From Pantoea rwandensis (GTDB lineage: Bacteria > Pseudomonadota > Gammaproteobacteria > Enterobacterales > Enterobacteriaceae): a stretch of DNA of 64,000 bases. The notes under the pieces were generated by a model. The model was not told the origin of the DNA and made no database searches. It worked only from the letters and a program-made list of their open reading frames with translations. Location: positions 124,001 through 188,000 of the forward strand of contig NZ_MLFR01000002.1 of the NCBI RefSeq assembly GCF_002095475.1. The letters are read 5' to 3'. Made by a program: the position numbers and the translations under genes. Positions 17,327 to 26,636 of the stretch are shown in pieces (positions within the stretch are counted from its first letter, which is position 1; each line of letters begins with the position of its first letter).

Positions 17327-17579
17327 TGGTCACTGGTCGCGGTTTTAAATGATTAATATGATGCCAGACATCCCAAATTTCAAAAGGATCTTTATTTCCG
17401 TTGCCAGCATAAAGAAAACGTTGAGGCTGCTTCGTCATTCTTCCCTTCAGAACCGCATGAAATGATAATTTTTCATGTTTACCCGTTACAGGATTAAGTA
17501 CTTCAATATGGGTGCTACTGCGTGGCGCTTTACTAACATAGGGTTTGCGACCCTCAATGAAAATAATGCAATCGTCCAT
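17319..17579 (-). CDS. Small hypothetical protein (86 aa)
   Basis: The start is strongly supported by GGAGGG four bases upstream of the ATG. The protein is basic, without membrane segment or signal peptide, and includes IIFIEGRKPYVSKAPRS and DPFEIWDVWHHINH. I do not recognise a family. It overlaps the end of the remnant on the other strand by eight bases. Its location between an orphan immunity gene and a toxin-antitoxin pair would fit another small immunity or antitoxin protein, but this is only context. Confidence 0.5.
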   Translation of the reverse strand: MDDCIIFIEGRKPYVSKAPRSSTHIEVLNPVTGKHEKLSFHAVLKGRMTKQPQRFLYAGNGNKDPFEIWDVWHHINHLKPRPVTIS

Positions 17580-18019
17580 ATACCCTCCAGTTAGTCAACG
17601 ACTTAAAGGATAGCCGTTGATAAGAGAAAGGCGATAGGGAATGTTCCTAGAAACATAAAGTGACATTCAACATCAATTTTCTTTAAGAAAATTCTTTATC
17701 GCTCTTACAGCTACTTCAATAACTTTCTTTACCATACGGTAATATGAGTGAAATTATTATGATCACATATCGCTTTGCTAATAACTTTCGAAATAGATAC
17801 AAAAGTAGAGGTGAAATTAAGAAGATAAACCACAAGCGGGGAAATGTTACGTGTGGTCTTAAGCATCTCAACCGGCTCAGTTGACATCCTGTAAAGGTTC
17901 AGGCTTGTATCTTGTATTTAATACCGATAAGTCGACAATCAAAGAGCAGACCGGAGATGACAATCAGGAACGCTGACCTTACAATAACAACACAAGTGAC
18001 ACCACGCGAGGCGATGAGA
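17580..18019. other. 440 bases without a recognisable gene
   Basis: The first 300 bases are AT-rich. They should hold the promoters of the small minus-strand gene and of the RelE/ParE pair. No convincing boxes or repeats were identified. Confidence 0.4.
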
Positions 18020-18306
18020 ATGAGCAGCACCATCCACTTCAGAATAGACGAAGAGACGAAACGGCTGGCAATGCAGGCGGCAGAGCGTCAACAGATGAGC
18101 CTGACGGAGCTGATGCGTCAGCGAGCGGAAGAGCTGGCCGCCGAAGAACGCCGTCATCAGAGTAGTGAGCATGAAGGCTGGCTGGAAGAGCAGATAGCAC
18201 AGGCGTTCAGCGTCATGAGGCAGGTGAAGGCGAGTACATCAGCAATGATGATATGGAAAGCCGGATGAATACGCTGAAACATCAGGCCAAGCGGGGTAAG
18301 CTGTGA
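18020..18306 (+). CDS. RelB/ParD-like ribbon-helix-helix antitoxin, frame broken near the C-terminus
   Basis: The first 60 residues are a ribbon-helix-helix type DNA-binding antitoxin (STIHFRIDEETKRLAMQAAE, SLTELMRQRAEELA). After IAQAF the frame slips. In the present frame it ends at 18268 with an unlike tail. One base change near 18210 would give RHEAGEGEYISNDDMESRMN and KHQAKRGKL, ending at TGA 18304-18306, which overlaps the toxin start as in an intact operon. The toxin-binding tail is therefore lost in this sequence unless the indel is a sequencing error. Confidence 0.7.
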
Positions 18307-18608
18307 CCATTAGGGTTGAGTGGGAAAAACCTGCTCAGGCCGACAGAGAAAACATCTTCCTTTATCTGAACCGCGAGGCGAGCGCGATGGTGGCTATCGC
18401 AGCAGATGACCGTCTGGCGGGCATGGTGACTATCCTGACGGAAAACCCGCTCGCCGGGGTGAAAGCCGGGCGTTTGGAGCGTCAGCGTAAGCTTGTGGTG
18501 CCTCACTTCCCGTTTATCATCGTCTACGTTGCCGAAAAAGAGCGGGTGCGCATCCTGCGCGTGCTACATACCTCCCGCAAGATAGCAGGCCGCTACAGCC
18601 AGAGCTGA
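18303..18608 (+). CDS. RelE/ParE-family toxin
   Basis: The 101-residue protein starts at GTG overlapping the antitoxin end. It has the RelE/ParE core: VEWEKPAQADRENIFLYL, a central LTENPLAGVKAGRLE stretch and the strands KLVVPHFPFIIVYVAE and VRILRVLHTSRKIAGRY. Members either cleave mRNA on the ribosome or poison gyrase. The ParE-like ILRVLHTSR end favours the ParE side. The toxin frame is intact although the antitoxin is broken, so either the toxin is silent or the truncated antitoxin still protects. Confidence 0.82.
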   Translation: MTIRVEWEKPAQADRENIFLYLNREASAMVAIAADDRLAGMVTILTENPLAGVKAGRLERQRKLVVPHFPFIIVYVAEKERVRILRVLHTSRKIAGRYSQS

Positions 18609-18857
18609 GCCTGAACAGCGAGTTATCCCGTAATCCCTCAATAACCTAAAAAAATAAGACGTTCACGACCGTAGCCACAAAGGGTGTTTGCTCACAGTGA
18701 TTAAAAATGGGGATGTTGAGTGCATACTTGGACATCTTATTTAACATAATAACTGTATAAATACCGTTATTCATAGGGTACACCTTCTATTTTTATGTCA
18801 TCGGATAACGAGTATCGATAGGTATTTATATAAAAGACTGAGGTGTGATGCTGTGCT

Positions 18858-19679
18858 CTAAGCCCCGGCGCGAGCGTGATGAGCCGCCTTTTGAAACAGT
18901 TCATTATCGGGCCTTACGCCGGTATAGAGAACAAATTGCTCAACAGCCTGAATAGCAAATACTTCAGCGCCAGTAATGACAGTCTTGTTCTTGTTTCTGG
19001 CATAGGTGACCAGCGGCGTTTCTGCAGGGAGAGCCACGACCTCAAAGATGACCTGTGCCTGTTCAATCTGCAGCTGAGTAAAGGAAAGTTTGTCTGCGTC
19101 GTCTCCATTTTCCATACCGATTGGCGTTGCGTTAATGAGAAGCTCAGCGTTCAGATCCCCCATCTCTTTATGCCATTCAAAGCCATAAAGTTTGGCTAAT
19201 TCAGGGCCGGTTTTTTCATTTTTGGCAACAATAACCCCTTTACTGAAACCAGCATCTTTGAGTGCGCAGGCTACCGCTTTAGCCATACCGCCGCTGCCGC
19301 GAAGGACAAAGGTAAATTTGGTGGGAATCTGAAACTGCTTCAGCAGAGTGGCTATAGCAATGTAGTCGGTGTTAAAGGCTTTGAGATAGCCGTCGTTATT
19401 AACAATGGTATTTACCGAGTTGATGGCTTTTGCGGAGGAATCGAGTTCATCCAGCATCGGAATACACTCTTCTTTGAACGGCATTGAGATTGCACAACCG
19501 CGAATGCCCAATGCGCGAACGCCGCCGATAGAGGCTTTCAAATCCCGCGTAGTAAAAGCCTTATACAAGTAATCGAGATCCATCGCATCGTAGAGATAAT
19601 TATGAAAGCGCGTGCCAAAATTACTCGGTCTTGCGGCCAATGACATGCAGATAGTGGTGTCTTTGTTTAAATTTTTAGT
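18858..19679 (-). CDS. Shikimate dehydrogenase-like oxidoreductase (SdhL/AroE family)
   Basis: The 273-residue protein has the family landmarks: MPFKEE with the catalytic lysine, SVNTIVN, FNTDY with the catalytic aspartate, and the dinucleotide loop LRGSGGMAKAVACAL. NATPIGM follows in the cofactor domain. The second ATG (MTKNLNKD) has AAGGCG in front and is preferred over the one six codons earlier. It reduces or oxidises a shikimate-type substrate with NAD(P). Being outside an aromatic biosynthesis operon, it is more likely the catabolic or accessory SdhL type. It is divergent from an SgrR-like regulator that may control it. Confidence 0.82.
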   Translation of the reverse strand, partial: TKNLNKDTTICMSLAARPSNFGTRFHNYLYDAMDLDYLYKAFTTRDLKASIGGVRALGIRGCAISMPFKEECIPMLDELDSSAKAINSVNTIVNNDGYLKAFNTDYIAIATLLKQFQIPTKFTFVLRGSGGMAKAVACALKDAGFSKGVIVAKNEKTGPELAKLYGFEWHKEMGDLNAELLINATPIGMENGDDADKLSFTQLQIEQAQVIFEVVALPAETPLVTYARNKNKTVITGAEVFAIQAVEQFVLYTGVRPDNELFQKAAHHARAGA

Positions 19680-19826
19680 CATAACGAACGCCTTCATAAA
19701 AATATTTCTGTTATCAACTGGGATTTAACCGCAGGTTTGACCATCAGCCGTTGCGGTGTTGAAAATAATGGCTTAAAAAGATGAGATTAAAAACTGCTGA
19801 AGTTTATACATCGGAGTTCCTCTTTT

Positions 19827-21590
19827 ATGGCTGGTCGACGGCTTGAACAACAGTATCTACGCCTGCTGAATTTCTTCCCGACACAAAGCGGTAGTACCAC
19901 CCTGCAGGAGTTGGCGGATAAACTTCACTGCAGTAAAAGGCACATGCGTAGCTTGTTAGTTCAGATGCAAACATTGGGTTGGGTTGACTGGTTATCGGTT
20001 GCAGGGAGAGGGCATCGGTCACAGTTGAACCTGCTGAGAAATTCCCATCAACTGCTGGTTGAAAAGGCTGATAAGCTCATCGAAGAAGGCAATTTTGACG
20101 AAGCAATAAGCCTGCTTGGCGAAGAAAAACAACTGGTGACTTCGCTGCTTCGAAGTAAGCTGGGTTATAGCATTCGTAATGATTATCAGTCGCTTAGTGT
20201 GCCGTATTACCGCACTATGCCTAATCTATACCCCGGAACTCCGCTGCGTCGTTCCGAGCTGCATCTTGTTAGGCAAATTTTTAATGGGCTCACCCGTGTT
20301 AATGAGGATACTGGCGAGATTGAGCCTGACCTCGCACATCAATGGCGCCATGTTGACGACCTGCATTGGCGATTCTATTTGCGACCCGGCGTCTTGTTTC
20401 ACGACGGACGGGAGCTGACCAGCCAGGATGTCGTTGAATCGTTGACTCGCTCTACACACAAGCCTCTTTTCTCTCATATTCAGCGGATCTACCAGAGCGG
20501 TACGCTATGTGTGGTGGTTGAGCTAAGTCAGGCAGACCCACAGCTTCCGCTTTTATTGTCTCATCCGACGGCGCTGATTTTGCCCGTCGATCACGCCTTG
20601 CATGCTGATTTTGCCTCACATCCAATCGGCACCGGACCGTATCAGGTGAGTGAAAATAATGACTGGCGTCTGCTTTTAAAGGCTTATGACCGCTACTTCG
20701 GCTTTCGGGCGCTGCTTGATGAGGTGGAAGTGTTGATGTGGCCAGCTCTAGCCACACTGTCATTAGGTGATAAAGCTACCAAATCGACAGCAGTTAATGC
20801 CGTGCCTGCGCAGTCTGCCACCTGGTTGAGTTCAAGCATTAGTGACGTGGATTATGTTGCCGGTCACGCGGTTAACTTCACGGGGAAACCATCTGATCTT
20901 TCAAGCGAGATGTTTCTTGAGCGCGGTGGATATTTTTTGCTATGTGACAGTCGTTCCAGCCAATGGCAGAACATTGAAAAGCGGCGCTGGCTGCGCGAAA
21001 AACTCAATCCTAACCTGTTAATACAGAAACTGATCGAGCCGATCCGACAATTTTGGGTGCCCACAGGCAGCCTGTTACCTTCATGGTTTCACTGCATGGA
21101 TGCCGGTAAATCGCAGGCGCCGAAGATACCTTGCCGCTTAAAGTTGGCTTATCACGCACAGCATCCAGAATACCGGATGTTGGCAGGCGTTATGAGAGAT
21201 GTTCTTGCCGATTCAGGCGTCGAGCTTGAACTCATCGAATTAGAGTACGAACGTTGGGCCTCGGGAGAGGTAAAAGTGGACCTCTGGTTGGGAACAGTCA
21301 ACTTTCCTGTTCCCGAAGCCTGGAACGTAGGGGCATGGTTGTTGGGAATGCCGTTGTTAAAAGACCACATTTCTGGTGGTAACGCCGAAATTTTCAACCA
21401 ATGGTTGCAGGAGTGGCGAGGAGGGACTTTGACCTCTCAGCAATTAATGCAAAATGTGGTCGGTGAAGGCTGGCTGCAGCCGCTGTTTCATCATTGGATG
21501 CGCCTGAAAGGGCCTGAACAGGCACATGGGATCCATCTTAACAATCTTGGCTGGTTTGATTTTAAGTCGACATGGATGGAGCCGGAGTAA
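19827..21590 (+). CDS. SgrR-family transcriptional regulator (HTH plus solute-binding-protein domain)
   Basis: The N-terminal 110 residues contain the SgrR winged helix (TTLQELADKLHCSKRHMRSLL, then TLGWVDWLSVAGRGHRS). The rest is a family-5 solute-binding-like domain without signal peptide (LVRQIFNGLTRVNEDTGEI, WRFYLRPGVLFHDGRELT), used as a cytoplasmic ligand sensor. The length of 587 residues is close to E. coli SgrR. SgrR itself senses phosphosugar stress and activates the sgrS small RNA. This copy stands beside a shikimate dehydrogenase instead, so a different ligand is likely. Confidence 0.88.
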   Translation: MAGRRLEQQYLRLLNFFPTQSGSTTLQELADKLHCSKRHMRSLLVQMQTLGWVDWLSVAGRGHRSQLNLLRNSHQLLVEKADKLIEEGNFDEAISLLGEEKQLVTSLLRSKLGYSIRNDYQSLSVPYYRTMPNLYPGTPLRRSELHLVRQIFNGLTRVNEDTGEIEPDLAHQWRHVDDLHWRFYLRPGVLFHDGRELTSQDVVESLTRSTHKPLFSHIQRIYQSGTLCVVVELSQADPQLPLLLSHPTALILPVDHALHADFASHPIGTGPYQVSENNDWRLLLKAYDRYFGFRALLDEVEVLMWPALATLSLGDKATKSTAVNAVPAQSATWLSSSISDVDYVAGHAVNFTGKPSDLSSEMFLERGGYFLLCDSRSSQWQNIEKRRWLREKLNPNLLIQKLIEPIRQFWVPTGSLLPSWFHCMDAGKSQAPKIPCRLKLAYHAQHPEYRMLAGVMRDVLADSGVELELIELEYERWASGEVKVDLWLGTVNFPVPEAWNVGAWLLGMPLLKDHISGGNAEIFNQWLQEWRGGTLTSQQLMQNVVGEGWLQPLFHHWMRLKGPEQAHGIHLNNLGWFDFKSTWMEPE

Positions 21591-22717
21591 CCTGGCAATC
21601 GGTTCTGGGGCTCGGTTATACGCTTTTCAGCCGGCGCGATCTTCTTTTCTATTCATCGGTGAGTAGAGCAGCCCAATAATGAAAGACATAGGTTCTGATG
21701 TGCTTTATCAGGAAAAATTATTTTTATTCTTCGTTGTTCCAATAAAGCATTCTTTAATGAGATCTCAGTTAGCCAAAAGTGGGGGGAACAGCAAGCTATT
21801 TTCAATGGGATACATAATTTAACATAATAAGTATTTAGTGCACTTTGGTATCTATATGATAATAATGAAATAATCATTGTGTCATTAGCCTACTGACTAT
21901 GGTTGAGCAACGCGTGAGGCTTAGAGGCTATACGTCTCCTAAAGGAAATTCGAATTTCAATGATATCCAGATATTTAGCACTACGGTGTGCACCATTTTC
22001 CGGCATGATCTGTCGACTGTTGAAAGTGGCCAAAATCTTCTTTGCCGTCGTTACATTCACACAGGATCAGATTTTTGCCTTTAGGACTGTAAGTTCCTTA
22101 GCTTAATTTGATGCAGTCAGCAAAGCATCGATTTTAAGCTTACGGTCTTCACAGGCGTCAAAAGGCCATCATCTTGACTAAAAGATAATTCCTGATAATT
22201 TTAATGCTGCAGGAAATGATGAATCGATGTGTCCAGCAGGATCTTCTATGTCGGCTGTTTTTCATCAGGATAAATATCATGGTCTGACTCGTTATAGATT
22301 GGCACGCATCGCCCTCCACGCAGGTGGACGTGCTAGTTGTCGATCCATTTAGATATGTACTACGGACGGACGAGCGCAATAAGAAGAAGTGGTTTACAAA
22401 AAGATGCGGCTGTTGGAGTTCACCGCACATCAGGCTGAACGAAGCTGTGGATGAGGCGATCGGGCGCGTTACGTTCTTGAGACAGATCACGCGTCTTACA
22501 CATAAATTACGTTTGCATGTTGCTGAAAGCACTACAGGATCTACACTGGCACAAGTGCATCAACACTAAGGAGATTTAAAAAACGGATGTTTGCAATGAA
22601 CATGGCTGCGCAGCACTAAGTTAAGTATCAGATTCTTGGGGATGAGACAAAAGCCGCACTAAAAGAGACAATCTAATAAAAAAAATGTATTCTTGAACAT
22701 ACCTACTTCAAAAGGAT
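21591..22717. other. About 1.1 kb of decayed or non-coding DNA
   Basis: Only short frames on both strands are present, none with a convincing protein pattern or ribosome site. Composition varies from AT-rich at 21.7-21.9 kb to mixed near 22.3-22.5 kb, consistent with remnants of several insertions. The AT-rich two-gene cassette begins directly afterwards. Confidence 0.45.
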
Positions 22718-22726
22718 TTGCTCAGT

Positions 22727-23131
22727 ATGACGCAACAAAATAAACCTGTATATAGACACAAAGATGATCACCGAATTCCTAAATGGAATTGGGTTAAAAA
22801 GAGTAAGTGGATTGTTAGCATTAAGGAAGAAGAAGATATCTTCAATACTGGATACAGTGCAAATTGGTTTTTTAAAAATGACATTTGGTCTCTAAAGTAT
22901 ACTAACGATAATTTATGCGTAATCGGAGAAGATTACAGACCAGAAATTCTAAAAAAAGGTCAAAAATATGCTGAACTGGTTGTGGCAAAATTTATTGTAG
23001 ATCAGGGATGCTGGCATGGATACCCGGTCAACCCCCTTACCGACCCACCTGATTCATCATTATTAACAGTATGGTCTCAGACACCAGGAATACCTAAAAG
23101 AAAGATCATGAAAATACATACAATTAGGTAA
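22727..23131 (+). CDS. Hypothetical protein, first gene of an AT-rich cassette (134 aa)
   Basis: AAAAGGA lies upstream. Either the ATG used here or a TTG nine bases earlier could start it. The protein is basic and unusually rich in tryptophan (IPKWNWVKKSKW, NWFFKNDIWSLKY, DQGCWHGYPVNPL), has no signal peptide or membrane segment, and resembles no family I know. The second gene starts 11 bases after its stop, with a strong ribosome site. The low GC content contrasts with the catabolic operons and points to recent transfer. Confidence 0.6.
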   Translation: MTQQNKPVYRHKDDHRIPKWNWVKKSKWIVSIKEEEDIFNTGYSANWFFKNDIWSLKYTNDNLCVIGEDYRPEILKKGQKYAELVVAKFIVDQGCWHGYPVNPLTDPPDSSLLTVWSQTPGIPKRKIMKIHTIR

Positions 23132-23142
23132 AGGAGATAGAT

Positions 23143-24267
23143 ATGTTCGATATTAAAATAAATATTTCCGGAGACTTCATTGAATCCTATATCTATTCTG
23201 GCGTCCTATTTACTGTTGATACTAATGGAGTGCTTTGCTCTTACAGTTGGAAGCATTTAATTGAAAGATATCTGGATTCTTATCCTGAATACTTTGAAAT
23301 AAAAGATAAGCTTTTAGATTTCAGAAAAGGGTGTAATTCTTCATTACATAAAGACTTTACTATCAATATAGATAGAAATTTCTTAAATCGGCACCAGAAG
23401 GGTACTTGTACAGATTTAAATGTATGGTGTACTGATTTGGATGTCAAAGACAATATTATGTATATAGCTTCTGAAAATGGAGTTGAAACAATTCCTTTCA
23501 TAGATGAATGGAATAATGGCGTCGTGCAGCATTTCGTTCGCCCGGAAAAAGTATGGTCTGGAGCTAAAATCTTTGGACTTAGCACTGGCTCATGGGGCAG
23601 AACTATCTTAGCCGCAGGAACAAAGGGTGCAATTGAAATAGTAAATAATAAAGTTGATCAGATCAAGAAAATAGGATTCTCCAAAAAAATCGAGAAGGAA
23701 ATTAACAGTGATGTTATTCTCGGTTGTGAATGGAATTCTCAGTCAACGTTAGCCATTCTTGACGGAATTGATAAAAAGATAGCATACAAATTTAATGATA
23801 TAGGAAGTGACTCAGTTTTCAAAGATAATAAAAATGCTCATTCTTTACTTGGGAAGCTTAGCCGTGAAGATAAAGAAAAAAAAATTAACAGTGTCTTAAA
23901 ATCCTTGGAAAATGAAGATTTTAAAAATATTCCAATTGAAAAATTCACTCATACTTGGCTTGAGTCAAATGCTTTGCATGCAATTGATTATAATAATAAA
24001 AAATATGTTTTCAAAGGAAAAAGCTGGATTGAGAGTAGTAAGGAAAATTTTTTCAACGATATCGATATAGTCAGGCTAAAAAATATTACGGCAGGCAGTT
24101 TTCTTGAAACTGAAGATGAACACTTATTCAGAATGGTAGAAGATAATAAACACCATCTTCCAGATAACTTTACATCTTGGAGGGTGTTTCCAAGATCTAA
24201 AAACTATCAGGATAGAATTCACATCGTTTATGACGACCATTTGCAAATAAGAATATTTGATTGTTAG
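23143..24267 (+). CDS. Hypothetical protein, possibly beta-propeller-like (374 aa)
   Basis: AAAGGAGA six bases before the ATG supports the start. The protein lacks signal peptide and membrane helices. Its sequence repeats short strand-rich units with a turn and a further strand, such as GVLFTVDTNGVLCSYSW, DVKDNIMYIASENGVETI, GRTILAAGTKGAIEIVNN and STLAILDGIDKKIAYKF. This suggests four or more propeller-like blades. A lysine-rich helical insert (about 245-285) follows, then more strands to the C-terminus. Function is unknown. It is coupled to the small Trp-rich gene and closed by a clear terminator, so the two form a self-contained unit typical of accessory defence or competition cassettes. 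Confidence 0.62.
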   Translation: MFDIKINISGDFIESYIYSGVLFTVDTNGVLCSYSWKHLIERYLDSYPEYFEIKDKLLDFRKGCNSSLHKDFTINIDRNFLNRHQKGTCTDLNVWCTDLDVKDNIMYIASENGVETIPFIDEWNNGVVQHFVRPEKVWSGAKIFGLSTGSWGRTILAAGTKGAIEIVNNKVDQIKKIGFSKKIEKEINSDVILGCEWNSQSTLAILDGIDKKIAYKFNDIGSDSVFKDNKNAHSLLGKLSREDKEKKINSVLKSLENEDFKNIPIEKFTHTWLESNALHAIDYNNKKYVFKGKSWIESSKENFFNDIDIVRLKNITAGSFLETEDEHLFRMVEDNKHHLPDNFTSWRVFPRSKNYQDRIHIVYDDHLQIRIFDC

Positions 24268-24291
24268 TTTTTATAATTTCCACAACTCTGT

Positions 24292-24320
24292 GAGGGCAAC
24301 TTAGCCCTCTTTTATTATTT
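24292..24320 (+). terminator. Intrinsic terminator of the AT-rich two-gene cassette
   Basis: GAGGGC-AACTTA-GCCCTC forms a perfect 6-bp stem followed at once by TTTTATTATTT. It begins 24 bases after the stop of the propeller-like gene. Confidence 0.8.
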
Positions 24321-24477
24321 TACTTTGCGTTTTCAGCAACGTCATACAAAGGGGCGGCATTTGGTTTGCTAGCCCCAAGATCACTTACTCGCAGGCATCA
24401 AACCATTCTGTACTTTTCCGCCAAAAGATTTAGCTTAATTATTTCATGAGCAAACCTTAGTCGCGGTGCAGGTTTAT

Positions 24478-25134
24478 TTAACGTTCTGGTTTCATCTGTA
24501 TATCTGATGTAACATGCATAGCTTCTGCATTCAACAATACATTAAGACGTTTAATAGTGAACCGGCAAAACCAAACTCGGGCAGCATGAACCGTAAATGG
24601 CATATAAATCAAGAAACCTAAAATCGCATTTATCATGTTAAGACCAAATGCAATTTCACTACCCATCACCATGATACGTTCCTCAGTCGAAGAGTAGACT
24701 AACTGATCTAATACCTCGGTCTGGTATTTATAACCGAAATAATAAGCAATTAACCCAACAACTAGAAATGATATCCGAATACCCCTTCTATACTCTCTCT
24801 TTTTATATAGTTCAGAATACTCGAACCTAACAGGTACTAGGGTGGTATTCAGTTCAATAATTGAGACCATTCGGCGACCAGTAGCGTAGGTATTCATAAT
24901 CTCAAAACCATTATTCCTGTTAAGAATAATTTTAAGTTCATCATATTTAGGCGCCCTCATTTTATGAAGCTTCGCAATTAATGACTCCACAACATATGCT
25001 TTTGGCACTTCACGATGCAACTCATTCGAAAGCTTTTCAATGAGATTATTTTTATCTTTCCTGGAAGTCTGAAGCAAAGAATACAACTGGTATAAAAGCG
25101 GTAGTATAGCAATGATTGCGCCTGGAATCGTCAT
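24478..25134 (-). CDS. Hypothetical membrane protein (218 aa)
   Basis: The ATG (MTIPGAII) is preceded by AAAGGAGGATGTT, a near-ideal ribosome site, so it is preferred to the longer frame. Three hydrophobic stretches are visible: IPGAIIAILPLLYQLYSLL at the start, ISFLVVGLIAYYFGY in the middle and GLNMINAILGFLIYMPF near the end, with a cytoplasmic-looking charged region between the first two. I do not recognise the family. It lies next to IS debris and the KAP NTPase, on the same strand as the latter. Confidence 0.6.
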   Translation of the reverse strand: MTIPGAIIAILPLLYQLYSLLQTSRKDKNNLIEKLSNELHREVPKAYVVESLIAKLHKMRAPKYDELKIILNRNNGFEIMNTYATGRRMVSIIELNTTLVPVRFEYSELYKKREYRRGIRISFLVVGLIAYYFGYKYQTEVLDQLVYSSTEERIMVMGSEIAFGLNMINAILGFLIYMPFTVHAARVWFCRFTIKRLNVLLNAEAMHVTSDIQMKPER

Positions 25135-25315
25135 AACATCCTCCTTTAAAATAAAAACATTATCGTCGGCCACTAAAATTTCTTGATACCCTGATCATAA
25201 GTTTCATCAAAAAATTGAAGAATTTTCTACAGTTACTGTAAGTATCCCTGCAAAACGGACCATTCACATTTAGAGATCTTCCGGCATACTGATTGTGTCC
25301 TCGGAGGAGATCGCC

Positions 25316-26030
25316 ATGCGCAAAGCATGATTTACCGAACACCAGATCATCGCCGTTCTGAAGTCCGTCGAAGCCGGACGCACCGTTAAGGATGTCTGCC
25401 GCGGGGCCGGGATCTCTGAGGCTTCGTACTACAACTGGAAAGCGAAGTTCGGCGTCATGGAAGCCTCTGATATCAAAAAGATGAAGGATCTTGAGGATGA
25501 AAACCGCCGACTGAAACAGATGTTTGCGGACCTGAGTCTCGAGTACCGCCCCCTGAAAGACGTTATTGAAATAAAAGCTTTAAAACCAGCGATAAAGCGT
25601 GGGCTGGTAAGCTATCTGACCGCGCAGTTTGCCATGAGCTTACGTCAGGCATGCAGGACATTGTCGCTGAGCAGGACTGTATTCGTTATCAGCCAGATAC
25701 GCGACGTGATGAGCCGGTGATTATGGCGCTGACCGTGGCGGCTGAACGTTATCCGCGATACGCTTTAAAAAGATTTTTTTCAGGTGCTGCGCAGGCTGGG
25801 CAATACATGGAACCATAAAAGGGTTCACCGTATTTACTGCCTGTTGAAACTGAATTTTCATCGTAAGGGAAAACAGCGCCTGCCAGTGCGTAACCGGCTC
25901 CGCTGGCGACGCCAGAGGCGATGAACCAGAGTTGGTCCATCGATTTTATGCACGATGCGCTGGTGTGCGGCAGGCGCTTCAGGACCTTCAACGTGGTGGA
26001 TGATTTTAACCGCGAAGCACTGGCGATCCA
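25316..26030 (+). pseudogene. IS3-family transposase remnant (OrfA and truncated OrfB)
   Basis: OrfA reads from the ATG but meets a stop at codon 5, then continues as FTEHQIIAVLKSVEAGRTV and ASYYNWKAKFGVMEASDIKK, the usual IS3 helix-turn-helix and leucine-zipper region. OrfB pieces follow in several frames (KRGLVSYLTAQFAMSLRQAC, then NQSWSIDFMHDALVCGRRFR with the first catalytic aspartate, and FNVVDDFNREALAIQ). It is cut off before the second half of the DDE domain, at the junction with an ISNCY fragment. It cannot transpose. Confidence 0.8.
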
Positions 26031-26240
26031 GACTTTGGTCCGAAACTCGCCTGCGAGAGCCTGGCCAAACTGTACGACGCGGTTCTATCTAAAGAGACCG
26101 TGATACAGTCAGGCTTCTGGAACCCGCGCAGGCATCGCTCCCCTAAAATTCAGCTACCTCTCTACCGGCGTGCGTGTGTTGGCGAGCTGATACAGATTGA
26201 CGGCTGCGATCACCGCTGTGACTATCAAGGCAAAGGATAG
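26031..26240 (+). pseudogene. ISNCY-type transposase fragment (middle section)
   Basis: Seventy codons in one frame read DFGPKLACESLAKLYDAVLS, then SPKIQLPLYRRACVGELIQI and DGCDH, the region leading into the first catalytic aspartate of ISNCY (IS1202-like) transposases. A TAG ends the frame soon afterwards. It begins exactly where the IS3 OrfB similarity stops, so one element inserted into or recombined with the other. Confidence 0.7.
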
Positions 26241-26636
26241 GGATTGCATCTGATGTCGGCATCGCTGGAGTTTATCTATGACATTGCCGCGAAGGTTACC
26301 GGCATTAAAGGTGTCGTATAAAATGTGGTTCCCAATAAGATCGCATCTTATGAGTTCTTGGACTTTATTCCCATCAGCGATGATCTGGCGGAGAATGCAT
26401 CCAGGCCGATGATGCTATCGATTAACATGTTGCGTATAGTCTATGTACAGGCTGCTCAAGCTTCAGCTTAAAGATGCATACAGTTTCAGGTGGAAAGCCG
26501 TCACTTATGAAGCGAATGCGCTTATGGAAAGGAGGCTTTTTAATTTTTTTTACGCCCTTGATTCATCAGCTTTCAATAACGACACAGAAAGCTGGAAACA
26601 TAACAGCCCCTATAAGAGCTGTTATATTTTGGGAGG
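26241..26636. other. About 400 bases, no intact gene; short unidentified remnant
   Basis: Around 26254-26430 a plus-strand frame, broken by one TAA, spells a protein-like piece (SLEFIYDIAAKVTGIKGVV, then NKIASYEFLDFIPISDDLAE and MLSINMLR) that I cannot assign. The rest, up to the KAP gene end, is AT-rich and appears non-coding. Confidence 0.35.

Noticed and set aside
22158..22569. Overlapping frames on both strands in the gap before the AT-rich cassette
   Set aside because: No ribosome site, no recognisable domain, and composition typical of decayed DNA.
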